Shown piece after piece: positions 28,758 through 38,000 of a stretch of DNA of 55,049 nucleotides. The number at the start of each line of letters is the position of its first letter. Position 1 is the first letter of the stretch. A program made the translations under genes and the position numbers. Source of the DNA: Pseudomonas putida (GTDB lineage: Bacteria; Pseudomonadota; Gammaproteobacteria; Pseudomonadales; Pseudomonadaceae); contig NZ_JANHKS010000038.1 of NCBI RefSeq assembly GCF_028682175.1, positions 1-55,049 on the forward strand. Reading direction: 5' to 3'. The notes below the pieces were generated by a model. That model was not told the DNA's origin, made no database searches, and was given only the letters and a program-made list of their open reading frames with translations.

Positions 28758-29227
28758 CGTGCGGCAATCCGGGCAATAGTGATCGGATCGGCTGCAGCCA
28801 CCAGTACCTTGGTGAGCAGCTTCTCCAGCATGGCCAGCTCGCTGTCTTCCAGGACACCGACCATCTCGTTCATCGCCTTGGCACCTATCTCGGACAGCAG
28901 ATCGGCAATTTCCTTGCCCGAGTCGGTCAGCACCAACCGCACCTGACGGCGGTCCGCCTCGGAACGGGTGCGCACCAGCAGGTCTTTCTGTTCCAGCCTG
29001 TCGAGCATGCGCGTCATCGAACCGCTGTCCAGGCACAGCGCCCGGCACAGGTCGGCCGGGGTTTCTGCGTCATACAGCGCCACGATCACCAGCACCTTGA
29101 ACTGCTGCGCAGTCAGGCCGTGGGGTTCGAGGTGCTTGTCCAGAATGCGGTTCTTCAACAAGTCAGCGCGGCCGATCAGCATGCCAAGCAGGCTGGTCTG
29201 GAACGTCTCGGGAGTGAAATGAGCCAT
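28754..29227 (-). CDS. MarR-family transcriptional regulator of the efflux operon
   Basis: This 157-residue winged-helix protein is probably a repressor of its own operon. The HTH region is GLTAQQFKVLVIVALYD with ALCLDSGSMTRMLDRLEQKD as recognition part, then the wing RTRSEADRRQVRLVLTDSGK. N- and C-terminal helices would form the dimer interface. It is the first gene of the operon with the outer-membrane factor, emrA and emrB. Two perfect palindromes overlap its promoter, as expected for autorepression relieved by a small ligand. No ligand can be inferred. Confidence 0.95.
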   Translation of the reverse strand: MAHFTPETFQTSLLGMLIGRADLLKNRILDKHLEPHGLTAQQFKVLVIVALYDAETPADLCRALCLDSGSMTRMLDRLEQKDLLVRTRSEADRRQVRLVLTDSGKEIADLLSEIGAKAMNEMVGVLEDSELAMLEKLLTKVLVAAADPITIARIAAR

Positions 29228-29243
29228 TGATAGTCACCAATTA

Positions 29244-29255
29244 TCTGCCTAGGCA
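29244..29255. promoter_or_regulatory. MarR-type operator 1 (CTGCCTAGGCAG)
   Basis: This perfect 12-bp palindrome lies between the predicted transcription start and the marR ATG. It is identical to operator 2, whose start is exactly 30 bp away. Binding here would block elongation or cooperate with operator 2. Confidence 0.7.
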
Positions 29256-29267
29256 GTGAATGGATCA

Positions 29268-29296
29268 GATATTACTGCCTAGGCAGCAAACACACA
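29268..29296 (-). promoter_or_regulatory. Promoter of the efflux operon with MarR-type operator 2 in its spacer
   Basis: On the minus strand TTGTGT (29291-29296) is 17 bp from TAATAT (29268-29273). The spacer contains a perfect CTGCCTAGGCAG (29274-29285). A repressor on this site would cover both promoter elements. Confidence 0.65.
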
Positions 29297-29372
29297 ATGA
29301 AACAATTTTTAAGATGCAGAGTTCCGGACGAACGTGGTTCGCCAGATGCAAGGAAGGGAGAGATGTACGCCC

Positions 29373-29461
29373 GTAGCAGCACGGCTTGCCGGCAGGGGCG
29401 GCGTGTCAGACGATCATTTCGTCACAGACACACCGCTCCCGCCGGCAAGCCGTGCTGCTAC
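29373..29461. repeat. REPIN, family B
   Basis: The plus arm GTAGCAGCACGGCTTGCCGG starts at 29373; the inverted arm is 29439-29461. The arms are about 42 bp apart. It lies between the efflux operon promoter and the 3' end of miaE. Confidence 0.9.
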
Positions 29462-29475
29462 AGAAATAGGAAACC

Positions 29476-30081
29476 TCAGGCAGGCACACCGCTATGAAAG
29501 CGGAAGTCCTCATCGGGGCTTTCGATCAGCTCGCGCTCGGCCAGGCGGACTTCTTCGATCTTGGCGTCGACATCCGCTTCATCGCCATAGAGATAGGCGA
29601 GCTTGAGGTAATCCTGGAAATGCCGCGCCTCGGACTTGAGCAGGCTGGCGTAGAACTTGGCCAGGTCCTCGTCCAGGTGTGGAACCAGCGCCCTGAACCG
29701 TTCGCAGGAGCGCGCCTCGACGATGGCACCGACGATCAGCGCATCGGTCAGGCGGTAAGGGTTGTGATTGCGCACCAGTTTGCGCAACGAACCTGCATAG
29801 CGGGCCGAACTGATGTTGGCCATGGGAATGCCACGCTTCTTGATGATGCTGATGACCTGCTCGAAATGACGCAGCTCCTCACGGGCCAGACGCGACATCT
29901 TGGCCTGCAGCTCGAACTTGTCGTTGTACTGGAACATGAACTGGAATGCCGCGCCTGCGGCCTTCTTCTCGTTGTTCGCGTGGTCGATCAGCAGGATATC
30001 CAGATTGCGCATGGCCGCCTGCACCCAGCTATCCGGGGTGGGGCACAGCAGGAAAGCGTCGATTTCTGGATACATCTGCAT
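29476..30081 (-). CDS. miaE: tRNA-(ms2io6A)37 hydroxylase, diiron
   Basis: This protein of about 201 residues hydroxylates the isopentenyl group of 2-methylthio-N6-isopentenyl-adenosine at tRNA position 37. It is a ferritin-like helical diiron protein; iron-ligand motifs are visible as DHANNEKKAAG, REELRHFEQV (ExxH), EARSCERF and SEARHFQDY (second ExxH). The conserved start region is YPEIDAFLLCPTPDSWVQAA. I chose the ATG at 30081 on family length. ATGs at 30075 and 30117 and a longer frame to 30189 are possible, and no strong ribosome site decides. It is divergent from the universal stress protein gene. Confidence 0.9.
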   Translation of the reverse strand: MQMYPEIDAFLLCPTPDSWVQAAMRNLDILLIDHANNEKKAAGAAFQFMFQYNDKFELQAKMSRLAREELRHFEQVISIIKKRGIPMANISSARYAGSLRKLVRNHNPYRLTDALIVGAIVEARSCERFRALVPHLDEDLAKFYASLLKSEARHFQDYLKLAYLYGDEADVDAKIEEVRLAERELIESPDEDFRFHSGVPA

Positions 30082-30265
30082 AAGGTCACAACTGGCGGTA
30101 TGGGCAAGGCGCAGCATTATACGGGGCTGGACGCCCAGAACCAGCCTCAGATGCGGCAAAACCCGTGCAGCTCGATTGGCGGCGGGCAACTATAGTCAAT
30201 ACAGCGAACAGTCAGCGCCCCGTCAGGTCGAAACAAGCGTGCCGTCATTCAAGGGAGATCAGCTC

Positions 30266-31141
30266 ATGCAATCGATTCGCAGGATTCTGGTGGCCATCGA
30301 ACCCAGTGCCGAAACCGACAAGGTCGAAAGCCTGGCCATGCGACGCGCCTGCCTGATCGCCCACGCAACCGGGGCCAGTCTGCATCTGTTGATCTGTGAC
30401 AAGAAAAGTGACCACAGCGAGCTGCTGACCACCCTCAAGCACGACCTGCAGGCCGAGGACTTCAACGTCACCGCCGAACAGGACTGGCACGAAAGCGTTC
30501 ACCAGACCATCGTCAAGGTCCAGCAAGCGGAAGGCTCGGACCTGGTCATCAAACAGCACTTCCCCGACAGCACCCTTAAACGCGCCTTGTTGACGCCTGC
30601 CGACTGGAAACTGTTGCGCTATTGCCCCTGCCCGGTGCTGATGGTCAAGACCGACCGCCCCTGGAAAGGCGGCGCTATCCTGGCGGCGGTGGACGTCGGC
30701 AATCCCGATGGCGAGCACACTGCCCTGCACTACAGCATCATCAAGCACGGCTACAGCATCGCCGACGTGGCCAAGGGCGAGTTGCACGTCATCACTGCCC
30801 ACCCCTCCCCCATGCTCTCGGCGGCGGACCCTGTGTATCAGCTGTCTTCAACCATCGAGGGCAAGTACCGCGAGCAGTGCAGGGCCTTCCAGACCGAATT
30901 CAGCATCGACGACGCTCACCTGCACATAGCCGAGGGGCCGGCCGATGTGCTGATTCCGTTCACTGCCCATCATTTGCAGGCGGCGGTGACGGTGATCGGC
31001 ACCGTTGGCCGCACCGGGATTTCCGGCGCGCTGATCGGCAACACCGCCGAAGTGGTCCTCGATTCGTTGGAAAGTGATGTGCTGGTGCTCAAGAGCGAAG
31101 AATCGCTGGCGCACCTGGAAGAGCACCTGGCCCGCGCCTGA
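30266..31141 (+). CDS. Tandem universal stress protein (UspA family)
   Basis: This 291-residue cytoplasmic protein is made of two Usp domains. The first starts RRILVAIEPSAETDKVESLA and ends near CPVLMVKTDRPW. The second starts ILAAVDVGNPDGEHTALH and has the ATP-binding-like glycine motif VIGTVGRTGISGALIGNTAE, before SDVLVLK at the end. The first domain lacks that glycine motif, so nucleotide binding is probably limited to the second. The ATG at 30266 has AAGGGAG upstream. Such proteins help survival in stasis or low oxygen; I saw no Anr/FNR box in the 180 bp upstream. Confidence 0.92.
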   Translation: MQSIRRILVAIEPSAETDKVESLAMRRACLIAHATGASLHLLICDKKSDHSELLTTLKHDLQAEDFNVTAEQDWHESVHQTIVKVQQAEGSDLVIKQHFPDSTLKRALLTPADWKLLRYCPCPVLMVKTDRPWKGGAILAAVDVGNPDGEHTALHYSIIKHGYSIADVAKGELHVITAHPSPMLSAADPVYQLSSTIEGKYREQCRAFQTEFSIDDAHLHIAEGPADVLIPFTAHHLQAAVTVIGTVGRTGISGALIGNTAEVVLDSLESDVLVLKSEESLAHLEEHLARA

Positions 31142-31166
31142 ACACAACTTGCCCCGCATCGTACCC

Positions 31167-31254
31167 GTAGCAGCACGGCTTGCCGGCGGGAGCGGTGTGT
31201 CTGTGCCGAAAGGGTTGCCTGACACACCGCCCCGCCGGCAAGCCGTGCTGCTAC
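31167..31254. repeat. REPIN, family B
   Basis: The plus arm begins at 31167 with GTAGCAGCACGGCTTGCCGG. The inverted arm is 31232-31254. It lies between the convergent universal stress protein and DUF1289 genes and fills nearly the whole gap. Confidence 0.9.
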
Positions 31255-31268
31255 GCAAGCATTGCGGA

Positions 31269-31742
31269 TCAGGCTCCGCCGATGGCGTCCTTGAGAAACC
31301 CCGGTGCGATGTAGCGCTCGTAATGGGCTTCGGACAGCAGGAAGAATTCCCGATCGATGGCATCGCGCAATTCCGGCAGCCCCCAATCGCGAAACTCCGG
31401 CATCAGCACCATGCCGTAGGCCTCCAGGTCGTTGATCATCCGCGCGCCACGGGCGATCAACTGATAGGCCCAGCAATATTCCGACTGCTGCGGCACGAAG
31501 CGGATCTTGCGCTGCTCCAGTTGCTGGCGCAGCTTGCCTGCATCGAAGACCTCGACCTTGGCGGTCATCACCTGCACCAGCAATTGCTCAAGACGCAGCC
31601 AGACCGCGCGCTTTTCGTCCTCGTTATAGTCGTTCCAGTGAATGACTTCGTGATGGAAGCGCTTGCAGCCCCGGCACACCAGGTCGCCGTAGACAGTGGA
31701 GCAAAGCCCTACGCAGGGCGTCTTGATGATGTGGTTGGGCAT
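31269..31742 (-). CDS. DUF1289 domain protein with four-cysteine motif and C-terminal extension
   Basis: This 157-residue cytoplasmic protein of unknown function has an N-terminal DUF1289 domain of about 55 residues. It contains TPCVGLCSTVYGDLVCRGC, in which four Cys are spaced C-x3-C-x8-C-x2-C, suggesting a bound metal or Fe-S cluster, and then RFHHEVIHWNDYNEDEKR. The remaining 100 residues are helical and acidic with no motif I recognise. Most DUF1289 proteins are shorter. The ATG at 31742 has only a weak ribosome site. It is divergent from acnB, a neighbour relation also seen in other pseudomonads. Confidence 0.85.
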   Translation of the reverse strand: MPNHIIKTPCVGLCSTVYGDLVCRGCKRFHHEVIHWNDYNEDEKRAVWLRLEQLLVQVMTAKVEVFDAGKLRQQLEQRKIRFVPQQSEYCWAYQLIARGARMINDLEAYGMVLMPEFRDWGLPELRDAIDREFFLLSEAHYERYIAPGFLKDAIGGA

Positions 31743-31852
31743 GGCGGAAAAACACGGCAGCGGACGAAACAGGCCTGCATGTTAGCCCTTTGTCTAACGG
31801 GGTACACCCCTGAAGATGTAGGGGCTAACTTACCTTCTGCCATTTTTTGCCG

Positions 31853-31858
31853 TAGAAT
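31853..31858 (+). promoter_or_regulatory. Possible -10 box of the acnB promoter
   Basis: TAGAAT matches the sigma-70 -10 consensus at 5 of 6 positions; a weak TTACCT lies 17 bp upstream. If used, the acnB message has a leader of about 270 nt that contains the structured repeat at 31891-32015. Confidence 0.35.
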
Positions 31859-31890
31859 CATCGGGCCTTTTAAGGCGCCAATGTCCGTTG

Positions 31891-32015
31891 GAAGCTGTTT
31901 TCAAAGCGTCACGAGCACAGTAGGTCTACCCGGCAGTACGGTTCACGACGCAGGCCACGCCTGCGTCCCCTCCTCAGAACCGCTCATGCAGGCGTAAAAC
32001 TTTGAAAACAGCTTC
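31891..32015 (+). repeat. Nested inverted-repeat element in the acnB leader
   Basis: GAAGCTGTTTTCAAAG (31891-31906) and its exact reverse complement (32000-32015) form a 16-bp outer stem. Inside are CGGTTC / GAACCG (6 bp) and, within that, GACGCAGGC-CAC-GCCTGCGTC, a 9-bp stem with a 3-nt loop at 31947-31967. The whole could fold as one long branched RNA hairpin or be a small MITE-like element. It is not a REP of either family seen here, and I do not recognise it. Confidence 0.7.
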
Positions 32016-32134
32016 TGTTGGAAATCGTCAGCTGCCTGCCGAAAAACTCAAAAAGTTTTGACATGCACGGCTGCGGACCTTTTCTGGATGAGCGTCCCGG
32101 ACACCCATTTGGGACCACTGATGAGGGTAATACT

Positions 32135-34735
32135 GTGCTTGAAGCCTACCGTAAACACATCGAAGAGCGTGCCGCCCAGGGTATCGTGCCCCAGCCGCTT
32201 AACGCCGAACAAACCGCAGGCCTGGTCGAGCTGCTGAAAAACCCACCGGCTGGCGAAGAAGCTGTCCTGCTTGACCTGATCACCAATCGCGTTCCACCGG
32301 GAGTTGACGAAGCTGCTTACGTCAAGGCCGGTTTCCTTTCCGCTCTGGCCAAGGGCGAAGTCTCTTCCCCTCTGCTGGATCGCAAACGCGCCGTAGAACT
32401 GCTCGGCACCATGCAGGGCGGCTACAACATCGTGACCATGGTCGACCTGCTGGACGATGCCGAGCTGGCACCGGTTGCCGCCGAACAACTGAAGCACACC
32501 CTGCTGATGTTCGACGCCTTCCACGACGTCGCAGAAAAAGCCAAGAACGGCAACGCTCACGCCCAAGGCGTGCTGCAGTCCTGGGCTGACGGCGAATGGT
32601 TCCAGAAGCGCCCTACCCTGGCCGACAAGATCAGCCTGCGCGTGTTCAAGGTCACCGGCGAAACCAACACCGACGACCTGTCCCCTGCGCCAGACGCCTG
32701 GTCGCGCCCTGACATCCCGCTGCACGCCCTGGCCATGCTGAAAATGGCCCGCGACGGCATCGTGCCTGACGTGCAAGGCTCCATCGGCCCGATGAAGCAG
32801 ATCGAAGAAATGCGCGGCCAGGGTTTCCCTATCGCCTACGTCGGTGACGTGGTCGGTACCGGTTCCTCGCGTAAATCGGCCACCAACTCGGTGCTGTGGT
32901 TCTTCGGCGACGACATCCCTTACGTGCCGAACAAGCGCGCAGGTGGTTTCTGCTTCGGCAGCAAGATCGCCCCGATCTTCTACAACACCATGGAAGACGC
33001 CGGCGCCCTGCCAATCGAATTCGATGTCTCGAACATCAACATGGGCGACGTGATCGACGTTTACCCATACGAAGGCAAAGTCACCAAGCACGACAGCGAC
33101 GAAGTGATCACCACTTTCGAACTGAAGACCCCTGTGCTGCTGGACGAAGTCCGCGCCGGTGGCCGTATCCCGCTGATCGTCGGCCGTGGCCTGACCAGCA
33201 AGGCACGCGCCGAGCTGGGCCTGCCGCCTTCGACCCTGTTCAAGCTGCCTGAAGTTCCTGCTGCCAGCACCAAGGGTTTCACCCTGGCGCAGAAAATGGT
33301 CGGCAAGGCGTGCGGCACCGACGGTATCCGTCCGGGCACCTACTGCGAACCGAAGATGACCACCGTCGGTTCCCAGGACACCACAGGTCCCATGACCCGT
33401 GACGAACTGAAAGACCTGGCGTGCCTGGGCTTCTCCGCTGATCTGGTAATGCAGTCCTTCTGCCACACCGCCGCTTATCCAAAGCCGATCGACGTCAAGA
33501 CCCACCACACCCTGCCTGACTTCATCATGACCCGTGGCGGCGTTTCGCTGCGTCCGGGCGACGGCATCATCCACAGCTGGCTGAACCGCATGCTGCTGCC
33601 GGACACCGTCGGTACCGGTGGTGACTCGCACACCCGTTTCCCGATCGGCATCTCGTTCCCGGCCGGTTCCGGTCTGGTCGCGTTCGCCGCTGCCACCGGC
33701 GTCATGCCGCTGGACATGCCGGAATCGATCCTGGTCCGTTTCAAGGGCAAGCTGCAACCGGGCGTCACCCTGCGTGACCTGGTTCACGCCATCCCTTACT
33801 ACGCGATCCAGAAAGGCCTGCTGACCGTCGAGAAGAAAGGCAAGAAGAACGCCTTCTCGGGTCGCATCCTGGAGATCGAAGGTCTGGAAAGCCTGACCGT
33901 CGAACAAGCCTTCGAACTGTCCGACGCCTCGGCAGAACGTTCGGCCGCCGGTTGCACCATCAAGCTGTCCAAAGAGTCGATCGCCGAATACCTGAACTCC
34001 AACATCACCCTGCTGCGCTGGATGATTGCGGAAGGCTACGGCGACCCACGCACCCTGGAGCGTCGCGCCAAGGCGATGGAAGCCTGGATTGCCAATCCCG
34101 AGCTGCTGGAAGCCGACAAGGACGCTGAATACGCCGAAGTCATCGAGATCGACCTGGCCGACGTCAAGGAGCCTGTGCTCTGCGCGCCGAACGACCCGGA
34201 CGACGCCCGTCTGCTGTCCAGCGTCGCTGGCGAGAAGATCGACGAAGTGTTCATCGGCTCGTGCATGACCAACATCGGTCACTTCCGCGCTGCCGGCAAG
34301 TTGCTCGACCAGGTCAAAGGCCAGCTGCCAACCCGTCTGTGGCTGTCGCCGCCGACCAAGATGGACGCGCACCAACTGACCGAAGAAGGCTACTACGGCA
34401 TCTACGGCAAGGCTGGCGCACGCATGGAAATGCCGGGCTGCTCGCTGTGCATGGGTAACCAGGCACGTGTGAACCCGAACGCGACCGTGGTATCGACCTC
34501 GACCCGTAACTTCCCGAACCGTCTGGGCGACGGCGCGAACGTCTACCTGGCTTCGGCTGAGCTGGCGTCCGTGGCATCGATCCTGGGTCGCCTGCCGACC
34601 GTCGAGGAGTACATGGAATACGCGAGCAAGATCGACAGCATGTCTGCCGATGTCTACCGCTACCTGAGCTTCGACCAGATCGCCGAGTTCCGTGAATCCG
34701 CAGCGAACGCCAACATCCCGGTTGTTCAAGCGTAA
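32135..34735 (+). CDS. acnB: Aconitate hydratase B (2-methylcitrate dehydratase)
   Basis: This 866-residue TCA-cycle enzyme interconverts citrate and isocitrate; it also acts on 2-methyl-cis-aconitate. AcnB domain order is clear: N-terminal HEAT-like helical domain, then the swivel domain, then the catalytic domains. Fe-S ligands lie in GSCMTNIGHFRAAGK (near residue 708) and GCSLCMGNQ (near 768); substrate-site motifs such as GDSHTRFPIGISFPAGSG are present. The start is GTG at 32135, 8 nt after GAGGG, giving the standard N-terminus LEAYRKHIEERAAQG. It has a long structured leader and ends in a strong terminator. Apo-AcnB of E. coli binds its own mRNA, so the structured leader is of interest. 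Confidence 0.98.
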   Translation: MLEAYRKHIEERAAQGIVPQPLNAEQTAGLVELLKNPPAGEEAVLLDLITNRVPPGVDEAAYVKAGFLSALAKGEVSSPLLDRKRAVELLGTMQGGYNIVTMVDLLDDAELAPVAAEQLKHTLLMFDAFHDVAEKAKNGNAHAQGVLQSWADGEWFQKRPTLADKISLRVFKVTGETNTDDLSPAPDAWSRPDIPLHALAMLKMARDGIVPDVQGSIGPMKQIEEMRGQGFPIAYVGDVVGTGSSRKSATNSVLWFFGDDIPYVPNKRAGGFCFGSKIAPIFYNTMEDAGALPIEFDVSNINMGDVIDVYPYEGKVTKHDSDEVITTFELKTPVLLDEVRAGGRIPLIVGRGLTSKARAELGLPPSTLFKLPEVPAASTKGFTLAQKMVGKACGTDGIRPGTYCEPKMTTVGSQDTTGPMTRDELKDLACLGFSADLVMQSFCHTAAYPKPIDVKTHHTLPDFIMTRGGVSLRPGDGIIHSWLNRMLLPDTVGTGGDSHTRFPIGISFPAGSGLVAFAAATGVMPLDMPESILVRFKGKLQPGVTLRDLVHAIPYYAIQKGLLTVEKKGKKNAFSGRILEIEGLESLTVEQAFELSDASAERSAAGCTIKLSKESIAEYLNSNITLLRWMIAEGYGDPRTLERRAKAMEAWIANPELLEADKDAEYAEVIEIDLADVKEPVLCAPNDPDDARLLSSVAGEKIDEVFIGSCMTNIGHFRAAGKLLDQVKGQLPTRLWLSPPTKMDAHQLTEEGYYGIYGKAGARMEMPGCSLCMGNQARVNPNATVVSTSTRNFPNRLGDGANVYLASAELASVASILGRLPTVEEYMEYASKIDSMSADVYRYLSFDQIAEFRESAANANIPVVQA

Positions 34736-34752
34736 GATCGTAGTAAGGCGTC

Positions 34753-34783
34753 AAAAAAACCCCGCTTCTGGCGGGGTTTTTTT
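34753..34783 (+). terminator. Rho-independent terminator of acnB
   Basis: CCCCGC-TTCTG-GCGGGG is preceded by seven A and followed by seven T residues, 18 bp after the stop codon. Confidence 0.95.
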
Positions 34784-34801
34784 ATGGGATTGGGTTCACT
34801 C

Positions 34802-35031
34802 GAGGGCGCTACATGGATGCCCTTCGGGCCTATCGCGAGCAAGCTCACTCCTACATTTTTTGCAACGTACCATGGCCTGTGGGACCGAGTGGTGAGCCTT
34901 GGTGCATGGCTCTGGATCTCAAGCGAAAGCACAAGGCAGACAACGGGGCCTGTCAGACCGCGGCACGTTGCAAAAAATGTAGGAGTGAGCTTGCTCGCGA
35001 TGCGCCCGAAGGGCATCCATGTAGCGCCCTC
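34802..35031. repeat. 230-bp element with 67-bp inverted repeats built around family A REPs
   Basis: The left arm 34802-34868 and right arm 34965-35031 are reverse complements at 65 of 67 positions. Each arm contains a full family A REP (34833-34855 and 34978-35000) extended on both sides, by CCCTTCGGGC-type sequence and by ATTTTTTGCAACGT. The 96-bp centre shows no gene. It lies between the convergent acnB and gdhB terminators. Confidence 0.9.
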
Positions 35032-35042
35032 AAGCCAGGCAC

Positions 35043-35076
35043 AAAAAAAACCCCGCATCTCAAAATGCGGGGCTTT
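35043..35076 (-). terminator. Rho-independent terminator of gdhB
   Basis: CCCCGCAT and ATGCGGGG form the stem with a 6-nt loop. On the minus strand eight T residues follow. It lies about 25 bp past the gdhB stop codon. Confidence 0.93.
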
Positions 35077-35099
35077 TCGTTCAACCAACCACTAAACCA

Positions 35100-38000
35100 T
35101 CAAACCACCGCAGTCTGCCCACTCATGGCCAGATCCAGCAGCTCCCGGTTCGCCACCGCATACATCGCGTAGTCATTACCACTCGCTGCACGCAGTTCAA
35201 CCAGCATCGCGTGCCAGCGCTCGACCATCGCCGAATGCTGCTCCAGCCACAGGCTCAGGCGCTCTTCCACGTTTTCCGGACCGTTCGGCATTTGCAGGAC
35301 GGACACGGTGATGGCGCGCTGTTGCCAGTCGACATCGTCGCGGAAGGCTTCGCGGGCCAGGGCCTGCCAGTTGTTTTCCACTGGCAGGGCGCTGATCTGT
35401 TGCAGATACCAGGTGATGTCCAGCGAGCTGCCCAGTGCGAAGTAGACCTTGGCCACGTCGGCGGCATTCTGGCCAGTCACGTCGGACGCCTCGATGATCG
35501 GCAGCAGCGTGTACAGGTGCGTGGTGCCAGCGACCATGCGGGCCAACAGCTCAGGTACGCCAGCCTCGACGTATTCCTGATAACGCGCCTGCCAGACTTC
35601 ACGTGGCGGGCCTTCCAGCAGTTCGTCGAGCTTCAGCCCCAGTGCCGCCAGGTGCGGACCGAAGTGGGCGACGTCACGGGCAGCGTCCAGTTCGTTGCGA
35701 CGGCTGCGCAGGAACCAGCGGGTGGCACGGCGACCCAGGCGCATCAGCTCATCCATCAATGCCAACTGGATTTCAGCGGAAACCTTGTAGTCCAAAGCCT
35801 CGATCTGACGGAACCAGTGCGGCAGGTGGAAGATGTCACGCACGATCACGTAGGCACCGGCCACGTTGGCAGCGCTCATGCCGGTCGACTCCTTGAGCCG
35901 CTGCACGAAGGTGATGCCCATGTGGTTGACCAGGTCGTTGGCGATCTGGGTGCTGACGATTTCCCGCTTCAGACGGTGGCGACGCATGGATTCGGAGAAC
36001 TTCGCGCCCAGGGACGGCGGGAAGGCGGTTTCCATGTCGCGGGCCAGGTAGTCGTCGTCCGGCACGCGGGATTCGAGCAGCGCTTCCTTGAGGTCGATCT
36101 TGCTGTAGGAGATCAGCACCGACAGTTCGGCGCGGGACAGGCCTTTCTGCTCGGCGATGCGCTCGGACAGCTGGTCCTCGGCCGGGAGGAACTCGATGGC
36201 GCGGTCCAGCTTGCCACGGGACTCCAGGTCGTTCATCAGGCGCTTGTATTCGGCAATCCGCTCGTAGGCACGACGGGCCGCCAGCGACAGGGCTTGCGTC
36301 TGCTTGTAGTTGTTGCCGAGTACCAGATTGCCCACTTCGTCGGTCATGCTTTCGAGCAGCAGGTTGCGCTGCTTCTCGGTCATGTCGCCGGCCTGCACCA
36401 CTTCGTTGAGCAGGATCTTGATGTTCACTTCGTGGTCGGAGCAGTCCACGCCACCGGCGTTGTCGATGAAGTCGGTGTTGGTGGCGCCGCCCAGCAGGCC
36501 GAACTCGACGCGACCCAGTTGGGTCATGCCCAGGTTGCCGCCCTCGCCCACCACCTTGCAGCGCAGCTGGTTGCCATTGACGCGCAGGGCGTCGTTGGCC
36601 TTGTCGCCCACATCGGCGTGGCTCTCGGAGCTGGCCTTGACGTAGGTGCCGATACCGCCGTTCCACAGCAGATCCACCGGCGCCTTGAGCAATGCGTGCA
36701 TCAGCTCGGTCGGGGTCAGTTTGTCAGCGCTGATGTCAAAGCGCTCTTTCATCTGCGGGGTGATGGTGATGCTCTTCAGGCTGCGCGGGAAGATACCGCC
36801 GCCTTCGGACATGATGCTGGCGTCGTAGTCGGTCCAGGCCGAACGCGGCAGGTCGAACAGGCGCTGACGCTCGGCGAAGCTGGTCGCCGGGTCCGGATTC
36901 GGATCGATGAAGATGTGCAGGTGGTTGAACGCGGCCACCAGTTGCAGCTTGTCGGACATCAACAGGCCGTTGCCGAATACGTCACCGGCCATGTCGCCGA
37001 CGCCGATCACGCTGATGCTGTCCTGCTGGACATTGATGCCGCGCTCGCGGAAGTGGCGCTGCACGCCGACCCACGCGCCCTTGGCGGTGATGCCCATCTT
37101 CTTGTGGTCGTAACCGGCCGAGCCACCGGAGGCGAACGCGTCGCCCAGCCAGAAGCCATAGTCGATGGCGATGCCGTTGGCGATGTCGGAGAAGGTCGCG
37201 GTGCCCTTGTCCGCTGCCACCACCAGGTACGGGTCATCGTCGTCATGACGTACGACGTTGGCCGGCGGTACCAGCGCGCCTTCTTTCAGGTTGTCGGTGA
37301 TGTCCAGCAGGCCGGAAATGAAGATGCGGTAGCAGGCGATCGCTTCGGCCTGAATCTCGTCGCGGGTGCCGGTGGTCGGCAGGCGACGTGGCAGGAAGCC
37401 ACCTTTGGCACCCACAGGCACGATGACCGAGTTCTTCACCTGCTGGGCTTTTACCAGGCCCAGCACTTCGGTACGGAAGTCTTCTTCGCGGTCCGACCAG
37501 CGCAGGCCACCGCGGGCGACATTGCCGAAACGCAGGTGCACGCCTTCGACGCGCGGCGAATAGACGAAGATTTCGAACTTCGGCACCGGCTTGGGCAGCT
37601 CGGGGATCAGGCGTGGGTTGAACTTGAAGCTGAAGTAGCTCTTGTTCTGGCCGTTGGCGTCGGTCTGGTAGAAGTTGGTGCGCATGGTCGCCTTGATCAG
37701 GTCAAGGTAACGACGCAGGATGCGGTCTTCGTTGAGCACCTGGACATCGTCCAGCGCCGAGAGAATCGCGGTTTCCAGACGCTGTTGCATGTCGTCCAGA
37801 TCGCCACCGGACAGCTTGCGCGCCAGGTAGAAGCGGGTCTTGAACAGACGGGTCAGCTCACGGGCGATGTCGGCGTGGTTGTTCAGTGTGCTGGCGATGT
37901 AGCCCAGGTCGAAGCCCAGACGAATCTGCTTGAGGTAACGGGCGTAGGCACGCAGCAGCGCCACGTCGCGCCACGGCAGGCCGGCGGTCAGGACCAGGCG

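Noticed and set aside
27261..29048. Outer-membrane factor gene starting 97 codons further upstream.
   Set aside because: The extra part lies in the coding sequence of the MarR gene and would hide the lipoprotein signal; the ATG at 28757 fits.
30118..30265. Anr/FNR box upstream of the universal stress protein gene, as known for some Pseudomonas usp genes.
   Set aside because: No TTGAT-N4-ATCAA-like site was found in the gap.
32048..34729. An 893-codon open frame on the minus strand opposite acnB.
   Set aside because: Same antisense artefact of codon bias; acnB on the plus strand is unmistakable.
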